Shown: positions 58,292 through 64,000 of the stretch, in pieces | How the letters are laid out: each line of letters starts with the position of its first letter | Numbering within the stretch: the stretch's first letter is position 1 | Assembly: GCF_014192215.1 (NCBI RefSeq) | Contig: NZ_JACHXP010000017.1 | Span: 28,695-92,694, forward strand | Source: Halomonas cerina | GTDB lineage: Bacteria; Pseudomonadota; Gammaproteobacteria; Pseudomonadales; Halomonadaceae | Length of the DNA stretch: 64,000 bases | Direction of reading: 5' to 3' | Program-made: the position numbers and the translations under genes | The notes under the pieces: model-generated | What the model saw: the letters and a program-made list of their open reading frames with translations, nothing else | Told to the model about the DNA's origin: nothing | Database searches by the model: none

Positions 58292-59002
58292 CTAGGGGGT
58301 GGGCCGGTGGCGCTCGCCGAAGATGGCGGTGCCCAGGCGCACCAGGGTAGCGCCTTCCTGCACGGCGGCTTCCAGGTCCGCGGTCATGCCCATCGAGAGG
58401 GTGTCGAGTCTCGCCTCGGGAAAACGCACGCGCAGGTCCTCGAGGGCCTCGCGCAGCCGGGCGAAGGGGGCGCGCTGTTCGGCCAGCCCCTCGGCCGGCG
58501 CCGGGATCGCCATCAGGCCGCGCAGCCGTAGCCGAGGCAGGATTAGTACCGCCTCGGCCAGGGCCGGGAGTTCGTCGAGGAAGGCGCCGGATTTGCTCGC
58601 CTCCTCGCTGATATTGACCTGCAGGCAGACCTCCAGCGGCGCCTGGTCTGCCGGGCGCTGGTCGTTGAGGCGCCGGGCGATCTTCTTCCGGTCCACGCTG
58701 TGCACCCAGGCGAAGTGCTCGGCCACATCGCGGGTCTTGTTGGATTGCAGCGGCCCGATGAAATGCCAGACGATGTCGGTCAGGTCTGCCAGTTCGGCCT
58801 GCTTGTCCAGGGCTTCCTGAACGTAGTTCTCGCCGAACTCGCGTTGCCCCAGCTGCCAGGCCTCGCGGATCAGCCCTGCTGGCTTGGTCTTGCTGACGGC
58901 GAGCAGCCGGGCCTCCCCGGCCGGGCGTCCGGCGGCGTCGAGGGCCGCGTCGAGGCGGCGCCTGGCGTGGGCCATGGCGTCCGAAAGTACCAGGTCCGTC
59001 AT
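58292..59002 (-). CDS. yggS: YggS/PLPBP pyridoxal-phosphate homeostasis protein
   Basis: A 236-residue alanine-racemase-fold protein with PLP-binding Lys in LLAVSKTKPAGLIREA. FGENYVQEALDKQ, WHFIGPLQSNKTRDVAEHF, QVNISEEASKSG and the SMGMTADLEAAVQEGATLVRLGTAIFG phosphate-binding end are all present. It buffers PLP and keeps vitamin B6-amino acid pools balanced; no catalytic activity is established. Divergent from pilT, as in Pseudomonas. Confidence 0.96.
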   Translation of the reverse strand: MTDLVLSDAMAHARRRLDAALDAAGRPAGEARLLAVSKTKPAGLIREAWQLGQREFGENYVQEALDKQAELADLTDIVWHFIGPLQSNKTRDVAEHFAWVHSVDRKKIARRLNDQRPADQAPLEVCLQVNISEEASKSGAFLDELPALAEAVLILPRLRLRGLMAIPAPAEGLAEQRAPFARLREALEDLRVRFPEARLDTLSMGMTADLEAAVQEGATLVRLGTAIFGERHRPTP

Positions 59003-59058
59003 GTTGCTAGGTCTGTCATACTAAGAGCACCTTGAGATTCCGGGAGCAGGGCAACCGC

Positions 59059-60093
59059 ATGGATATTACCGAACTGCTGGCATTCTCGGCAAAACAGAAC
59101 GCCTCCGACCTTCATCTGTCGGCGGGGCTGCCGCCGATGATCCGTGTCGACGGCGATATCCGCCGGCTCAACGTGCCGGCCATGGAGGACCGCGAGGTCC
59201 GCAAGCTGATCTACGACATCATGGCGGATCGTCAGCGCCGCGACTACGAGGAGTTCCTGGAAACCGACTTTTCCTTCGAGGTCCCGGGCGTTTCACGCTT
59301 CCGGGTCAACGTCTTCACCCAGGGCCGCGGTGCCGGGGCGGTATTCCGCACCATTCCCTCCGAGGTCTGGAGCATGGAGGACCTGGGCATGGGCGATGTC
59401 TTCCGGCGGCTCTCCATGTTGCCCCGGGGGCTGGTGCTGGTGACCGGGCCTACCGGCTCGGGCAAGAGCACCACGCTGGCGGCGATGATCGACTACATCA
59501 ACGACAATCGCTTCGAGCACATCCTCACCATCGAGGATCCGGTGGAGTTCGTGCACCGCAGCAAGCGCTGCCTAATCAACCAGCGCGAGGTGCACCGCGA
59601 TACCCACGGCTTCGCCCCGGCGCTGCGCAGTGCCTTGCGCGAGGACCCGGATGTCATCCTGGTCGGCGAGATGCGCGATCTGGAGACTATCCGGCTGGCG
59701 CTGACCGCGGCCGAGACCGGTCACCTGGTATTCGGCACCCTGCATACCACCTCTGCCGCCAAGACCATCGACCGGATCATCGACGTCTTCCCCGGTGACG
59801 AGAAGTCGATGGTGCGTTCGATGCTCTCCGAGTCGCTACAGGCGGTGATCTCCCAAGCCCTGCTCAAGCGCCAGGGAGGTGGGCGGGTGGCGGCCCACGA
59901 AATCCTCGTCGCCACCTCGGCCGTGCGTAACCTGATCCGCGAGGACAAGGTGGCGCAGATCTATTCGGCCATCCAGACCGGCGGCAACCTGGGCATGCAA
60001 ACCCTCGATGCCTCGCTGGCCCGCCTGGTCGCCGATAATGTGGTGGCACGCGAGGAGGCCCAGGCCAAGGCCAAGGCCGCCCTGACAATCTGA
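59059..60093 (+). CDS. pilT: Type IV pilus retraction ATPase PilT
   Basis: A 344-residue hexameric ATPase, the same size as P. aeruginosa PilT. An N-terminal PAS-like domain (MDITELLAFSAKQNASDLHLSAG) precedes the RecA-like core: Walker A GPTGSGKST at 130-138, Asp box FEHILTIEDPVEFVH, Walker B DVILVGEMRD and the His box GHLVFGTLHTTSA, with the AIRNLIRE-like sequence AVRNLIREDK at the C-terminus. It powers pilus retraction and twitching. I use ATG 59059, after a GGAGCAGG region. Confidence 0.96.
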   Translation: MDITELLAFSAKQNASDLHLSAGLPPMIRVDGDIRRLNVPAMEDREVRKLIYDIMADRQRRDYEEFLETDFSFEVPGVSRFRVNVFTQGRGAGAVFRTIPSEVWSMEDLGMGDVFRRLSMLPRGLVLVTGPTGSGKSTTLAAMIDYINDNRFEHILTIEDPVEFVHRSKRCLINQREVHRDTHGFAPALRSALREDPDVILVGEMRDLETIRLALTAAETGHLVFGTLHTTSAAKTIDRIIDVFPGDEKSMVRSMLSESLQAVISQALLKRQGGGRVAAHEILVATSAVRNLIREDKVAQIYSAIQTGGNLGMQTLDASLARLVADNVVAREEAQAKAKAALTI

Positions 60094-60122
60094 CTCAAGG
60101 ATAGTGAGCAAGGAGCAGGCAC

Positions 60123-61262
60123 ATGACCGCAGAGGACTGGCTGTACCAGCTGCTGGACATCATGGTCGAGCAGGATGCTTCGGATCTGCTGATCTCGGTC
60201 GGCGCACCGCCGACCCTGAAGATGGCCGGTCGGCTCAGGCCCCTGGGCGAGCAGGGGCTGACCATGGCCCAAGTCAACGAACTGGTGGGCGCCGCCCTTC
60301 CGGCCGGCTCACGCCAGCGCTTCGGCGAGGAGCACGAGGCCAACTTCGCCCTGAGCCTCTCCGGCAAGGGGCGGTTCCGGGTCAGCGCCTTCCGCCAGCG
60401 CGGCCAGTCGGCCATGGTGGTGCGGCGGATCCCCCTTGAGATCCCGCATCTGGAGGAGCTGTCGCTGCCCACGGTGCTGGGGGATCTGGTCAACCACAAG
60501 CGCGGCCTGGTGTTCGTCGTCGGCGGCACGGGCACCGGCAAGTCGACCACCCTGGCCTCGATGATCCAGCAACGCAATGAGACGCTCGGTGGTCACATCA
60601 TCAGCGTCGAGGATCCCATCGAGTACGTGCATCCGCACCGCCGCGCGATCATCAACCAGCGCGAGGTGGGCATCGACACCGACTCCTTCGAGGTGGCGTT
60701 GAAGAATACCCTGCGTCAGGCGCCGGACGTCATCCTGATCGGCGAGGTGCGCACTCGGGAGACCATGGAGCATGCCCTGACCTTCGCCGAGACCGGTCAC
60801 CTCTGCCTGGCCACCCTGCATGCTAACAACGCCAACCAGGCGCTGGACCGGATCATCAACTTCTTCCCCATCGAGCGCCACGCCCAGGTATGGCTCGACC
60901 TCTCCCTGAACCTGCATGCCATCGTCGCCCAGCAGTTGCTGCCCACGGTCGGCGGCGGGCGCTGTCCCGCCATCGAGGTCATGCTCAAGTCGCCGCTGAT
61001 CGCGGACCTGATCTGCAAGGGCGAAGTCAGCGAGATCAAGCGGATCATGACGCGCTCACGAGACCTCGGCATGCAGACCTTCGACCAGGCGCTCTATGAC
61101 CTCTATCGGGCCGGGCGCATCAGCGAGGAGGTGGCCATGGTGCATGCCGATTCGGCCAACGACCTGCGCATGATGATCAAGTATGACGGCAAAGGCGGCG
61201 GGGTAGCCGAAGCCAAGGCGGCGGCCGCACACCTGTCGCTGCGTGACGAGGACGATTTCTGA
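60123..61262 (+). CDS. pilU: Twitching motility ATPase PilU
   Basis: A 379-residue PilT paralogue. It shares Walker A GGTGTGKST, Asp box GHIISVEDPIEYVH, Walker B DVILIGEVRT and the His box GHLCLATLHANNA, but differs in the N-terminal domain (TAEDWLYQLLDIMVEQDASDLLISVGAPPTLKM) and has a longer acidic C-terminus. PilU aids PilT-dependent retraction in Pseudomonas. 29 bases after pilT; the pair is likely co-transcribed. No pilin genes are in the window. Confidence 0.96.
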   Translation: MTAEDWLYQLLDIMVEQDASDLLISVGAPPTLKMAGRLRPLGEQGLTMAQVNELVGAALPAGSRQRFGEEHEANFALSLSGKGRFRVSAFRQRGQSAMVVRRIPLEIPHLEELSLPTVLGDLVNHKRGLVFVVGGTGTGKSTTLASMIQQRNETLGGHIISVEDPIEYVHPHRRAIINQREVGIDTDSFEVALKNTLRQAPDVILIGEVRTRETMEHALTFAETGHLCLATLHANNANQALDRIINFFPIERHAQVWLDLSLNLHAIVAQQLLPTVGGGRCPAIEVMLKSPLIADLICKGEVSEIKRIMTRSRDLGMQTFDQALYDLYRAGRISEEVAMVHADSANDLRMMIKYDGKGGGVAEAKAAAAHLSLRDEDDF

Positions 61263-61283
61263 GCGACATCGGGCACCGGTCGC

Positions 61284-62414
61284 TCAGGCGGGGTAGACAC
61301 CCCCCAGGATCCGGGGGGCGGTCGCGCCGGTGACCGAGGGTACGTTGGCGGGGTGGTGCGCCAGTCGGGCCCAGGCCAGCCAGGCGAAGGCGCCGGCTTC
61401 TAGCCAGTCGGCGGGCCAGCCCAGGTCGCCGCCGTCTTCCAGGGGTGTCTCGGGGAGTCGGCACGCCAGGCGGGCCAGCAGGTCCGGATTATGGGCTCCG
61501 CCACCGCAGGGGATCAGACGCGCCGCCGGGGGGGCCGCGAACCGCTCCCGGGCCATGCCGATGCCCAGGGCCACGCTGGCGGCGGTCAGCTCGGCGAGGG
61601 TGGCCTGGACATCCTCGGGTGCCTCCTTGCCCGTCAGGTGATCGTCTAGCCAGTCGAGATGGAACCGCTCACGGCCGGTGCTGCGTGGGGGCGGGTGGTG
61701 AAAGAAGGGCTCGGCCAGCAGTCGCTCGAGCAGGGCTTCGTCGACCCGACCCGAGGCCGCCCAGGCGCCAGCGGCATCGAAGCGTCCCCCTCGATGCCGG
61801 GCATGCCAGGCATCCAGCAGGGCATTGGCCGGGCCGGTATCGAAGCCGAGTGGAGGGCGCGCGTCTTCCGTCGGCGGCAGCAGGGTCAGGTTGGCGAAGC
61901 CCCCTAGGTTGAGCACCAGGCGCCACTCACCCGCGACCCGGAACAGCGCTTGATGAAAGGCCGGGGCCAGGGGCGCGGCCTGACCGCCGGCGGCCAGGTC
62001 GCGGCGTCGGAAGTCCGCCACCACGGCGCAGCCGGTCAGCTCGGCCAGCAGGCTCGGGTTGTCGAGCTGCAGGGTATAGGCCGGGCCGCCCTCATGGCCT
62101 TGGGGGGCGTGCTCGATGGTCTGGCCGTGGCTACCGATGGCGGTGATCGCTCCCGGTGGCGTCGCGCTTATCGCCAGCAGTCGGGTCACGGCGTCGGCCT
62201 GAAGGTGGCAGAAGGCGTCCTCGGCGGCGGCCAGGTCGGCGAAGCTGGCCTGCTGGGCATGGCAGAGCCGCCACAGGCGATCGCGCAATGCCTCCGGCAT
62301 CGGCTCGGCGTGGGTGGCGCACAGGCGTGGTACCTGGTCGGGAGCGACCTCCACCAGGGCAGCGTCGATGCCGTCCAGGCTGGTGCCGGACATCAGGCCG
62401 ATGAACAGGGGCAT
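61284..62414 (-). CDS. anmK: Anhydro-N-acetylmuramic acid kinase
   Basis: A 376-residue sugar kinase of the cell-wall recycling pathway that phosphorylates anhydroMurNAc to MurNAc-6-phosphate. It begins [23 protein letters not shown], with [30 protein letters not shown] ([14 protein letters not shown]), [25 protein letters not shown] and the C-terminal [13 protein letters not shown]. Start at 62414 follows GGAGT. Divergent from tyrS; in Pseudomonas a peptidase gene lies between these two, here it is missing. Confidence 0.96.
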   Translation of the reverse strand: MPLFIGLMSGTSLDGIDAALVEVAPDQVPRLCATHAEPMPEALRDRLWRLCHAQQASFADLAAAEDAFCHLQADAVTRLLAISATPPGAITAIGSHGQTIEHAPQGHEGGPAYTLQLDNPSLLAELTGCAVVADFRRRDLAAGGQAAPLAPAFHQALFRVAGEWRLVLNLGGFANLTLLPPTEDARPPLGFDTGPANALLDAWHARHRGGRFDAAGAWAASGRVDEALLERLLAEPFFHHPPPRSTGRERFHLDWLDDHLTGKEAPEDVQATLAELTAASVALGIGMARERFAAPPAARLIPCGGGAHNPDLLARLACRLPETPLEDGGDLGWPADWLEAGAFAWLAWARLAHHPANVPSVTGATAPRILGGVYPA

Positions 62415-62529
62415 GGGGGACTCCTGGCGGGACTCAACCGTCGATGCCGGCCATGATACCATTCTCCACCAGCCTATTATCCGATTGCCGCCCCGAACGC
62501 GGGCCGCCCTGCCGAGTGGAGAGGAGAGC

Positions 62530-63729
62530 ATGTCCGATGTCGCCGACGCGCTAGCGTTGCTCAAGCGTGGTACCCACGAGATCCTGCTCGAGGACGAGCT
62601 GGAGAAGAAGCTGGCCTCGGGCCGCAAACTGCGCATCAAGGCGGGGTTCGACCCTACCGCTCCCGATCTCCACCTGGGACACAGCGTGCTGCTGACCAAG
62701 ATGCGCCAGTTCCAGGACCTCGGCCATGAGGTGATCTTCCTGATTGGCGACTTCACCGGACGCATCGGCGACCCCACCGGCAAGAACGTCACCCGCAAGC
62801 CACTCACCGAGGCTGAGGTCAAGGCCAATGCCGAGACCTACAAGGAGCAGGTATTCAAGATCCTCGACCGCGACCAGACCGAGGTGCGCTTCAACGCCGA
62901 GTGGTTCTCCGCCATGAGCGCCGCCGACATGATCGAGCTGGCCGGCCAGAGCACCGTGGCGCGCATGCTGGAGCGCGACGACTTCGACAAGCGCTACAGC
63001 GCGGGTCAACCGATCTCCATCCACGAGTTCCTCTACCCGCTGGTGCAGGGCTATGACTCCGTGGCCCTTGAGGCCGACGTCGAGCTGGGCGGTACCGACC
63101 AGAAGTTCAACCTGCTGATGGGCCGCGAGATCCAGAAGCACTTCGGCCAGCCCTCCCAGGTGGTCATTACCATGCCGCTGCTCGAGGGCCTCGATGGCGT
63201 GCAGAAGATGTCCAAGTCGCTGGGCAACTATGTGGGCGTCGACGAAGCGCCGGGCACCATGTTCAACAAGCTGGTGTCCATGCCCGACAGCCTGATGTGG
63301 CGCTACTTTGAACTGCTCTCGCTGAAGTCCAACGAGGAGATCGAGACCCTTAAGCGTGACGTCGAGGGCGGCGCCAATCCTCGCGACATTAAGATGGTCC
63401 TGGCGCGCGAGCTGATCGGCCGTTATCACGGCGAGGAGGCCGCGGCCCATGCCCACCGTAGTGCCGGTAACCAGCTGGCCGAGGGCGAGCTGCCGGAGGA
63501 CCTGCCCGAGGTGAGCGTCGACTTCGAGGGCAGCGCCCAGGCCCCCATCGCCGCGGTGCTCAACCGCGCCGGGCTGACCAAGAACAGTGCTCAGGCCAAG
63601 GACATGCTCGGTAACGGCCGGGTCAAGGTGGATGGCCAGGTGGTGGCCCGGGACCATATGCTCGATGGCGGGCACAGCTATGTCATCCAAGCTGGCAAGA
63701 AACGCTATGCCAGGGTGACGATCGCCTGA
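62530..63729 (+). CDS. tyrS: Tyrosyl-tRNA synthetase
   Basis: A 399-residue class I synthetase of the TyrRZ-like short type. HLGH at 48-51 ([10 protein letters not shown]), [14 protein letters not shown] and [12 protein letters not shown] carry the ATP site; the C-terminal S4 domain ([19 protein letters not shown]) binds tRNA. Start at 62530 follows GAGGAGAG. In Pseudomonas tyrS stands directly before an rRNA operon, and the sequence after this gene looks like such a promoter region. Confidence 0.97.
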   Translation: MSDVADALALLKRGTHEILLEDELEKKLASGRKLRIKAGFDPTAPDLHLGHSVLLTKMRQFQDLGHEVIFLIGDFTGRIGDPTGKNVTRKPLTEAEVKANAETYKEQVFKILDRDQTEVRFNAEWFSAMSAADMIELAGQSTVARMLERDDFDKRYSAGQPISIHEFLYPLVQGYDSVALEADVELGGTDQKFNLLMGREIQKHFGQPSQVVITMPLLEGLDGVQKMSKSLGNYVGVDEAPGTMFNKLVSMPDSLMWRYFELLSLKSNEEIETLKRDVEGGANPRDIKMVLARELIGRYHGEEAAAHAHRSAGNQLAEGELPEDLPEVSVDFEGSAQAPIAAVLNRAGLTKNSAQAKDMLGNGRVKVDGQVVARDHMLDGGHSYVIQAGKKRYARVTIA

Positions 63730-63752
63730 CATCGTTGCTCCTGACGCCGATA

Positions 63753-63775
63753 AACGCCCGCCTCACGCGGGCGTT
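63753..63775 (+). terminator. Terminator after tyrS
   Basis: AACGCCCGC pairs with GCGGGCGTT across a five-base loop, 24 bases after the tyrS stop. The T-tract is short (TTCGTGT). Confidence 0.75.
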
Positions 63776-63790
63776 CGTGTCTGTGGCGAA

Positions 63791-63865
63791 GGCGATGACA
63801 TGTCCACAGCGGGTGAGGGTCGGAACCGACTGTGCATAGCCTAGCGACCGGAGGCTGTCATCGCC
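63791..63865. repeat. Inverted repeat upstream of the putative rrn promoter
   Basis: GGCGATGACA (63791-63800) and TGTCATCGCC (63856-63865) are perfect 10-base inverted arms enclosing 55 bases, with a small GTCGG/CCGAC hairpin inside. Its role is unknown; it separates tyrS from the stable-RNA promoter region. Confidence 0.6.
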
Positions 63866-63910
63866 GCCTCATGGCTCCGACACGCCCCTAAAATTTTCCC
63901 CCCGTAGGGC

Positions 63911-63939
63911 TTGCGTGGCCCGCGGATAATCCGTAAAGT
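63911..63939 (+). promoter_or_regulatory. Putative rRNA operon promoter
   Basis: TTGCGT (63911-63916), 17 bases, then TAAAGT (63934-63939), followed by GC-rich sequence (ACGCATCCGC) like a stringent discriminator. An A/T block CCTAAAATTTT (63887-63897) stands where an UP element would lie. Position after tyrS matches Pseudomonas rrn. No rRNA sequence itself is inside the window. Confidence 0.5.
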
Positions 63940-64000
63940 ACGCATCCGCTGCCGGCGACGGGCTACGTTGCAGGCGGTGATGAGTGGCAGAAGGGCTTGT

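Overview
The window is GC-rich, densely coding gammaproteobacterial chromosome. Most gene order matches the Pseudomonas housekeeping blocks: smpB-ratA-rnfH-bamE-fur-recN-grpE-dnaK-dnaJ, dapB-carAB-greA-yhbY-rlmE-ftsH-folP-glmM-tpiA-secG-tRNAs-rimP-nusA-infB-rbfA-truB-rpsO-pnp, panC-panB-folK-pcnB-cbrB-cbrA-gluQ-dksA, and metW-metX-yggT-proC-yggS-pilTU. Protein character (Pseudomonas-type Fur, acidic chaperones and factors) and the intergenic repeats suggest a Halomonadaceae/Oceanospirillales organism. That placement is inference; no rRNA gene is inside the window.

Layout. 1-8.4 kb: trans-translation (smpB), outer-membrane assembly lipoprotein, Fur, SOS gene recN with two LexA-like sites, and the grpE-dnaK-dnaJ chaperones with two near-consensus sigma-32 promoters. 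8.45-18 kb: an accessory block lying where Pseudomonas has dnaJ directly next to dapB. It holds an HNH restriction-like nuclease, two EamA transporters, a siderophore-type ABC importer, a CorA channel, a DUF2218 protein and an unusual fusion of a Clp1-type polynucleotide-kinase P-loop domain with an RNase Z-like metallo-beta-lactamase domain. 18-40.4 kb: pyrimidine/arginine precursor synthesis (carAB), greA, 23S rRNA methyltransferase, FtsH, folate and cell-wall precursors, glycolysis (tpiA), SecG, tRNA-Leu(GAG), initiator tRNA, then the nusA-infB operon through pnp. 40.5-45.6 kb (minus strand): thiolase, pantothenate genes, folK, pcnB. 45.6-52.3 kb (minus): the CbrA/CbrB carbon-nitrogen two-component system with a tiny upstream cbrX gene, gluQ and dksA. 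52.5-63.7 kb: aminotransferase, sfsA, methionine genes, proC, yggS, twitching ATPases, anmK and tyrS. The last 200 bases look like the promoter region of a ribosomal RNA operon starting just outside.

The most interesting stretch is 45.65-46.3 kb between pcnB and cbrB. It has no credible protein gene. On the minus strand it has a sigma-54 promoter with exact GG-N10-GC geometry, an A/T-rich IHF-like site, a TGTTAC/GTAACA enhancer-like pair 100-150 bases upstream of the predicted start, about eight AACAACAA-type clusters, and a strong hairpin near the end. This is the location and architecture of the Pseudomonas Hfq-sequestering RNA CrcZ, so I read it as a CrcZ-like regulatory RNA of about 490 nt. 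If so, CbrA sensing, CbrB activation with sigma-54, and titration of Hfq (with or without Crc) form a catabolite-control circuit encoded here.

Other points of note are heptamer repeats GCC(T/G)AGC in sense orientation behind the stop codons of four genes at two convergent junctions, a palindromic intergenic repeat before carA, and an initiator tRNA with a U1-U72 mismatch.
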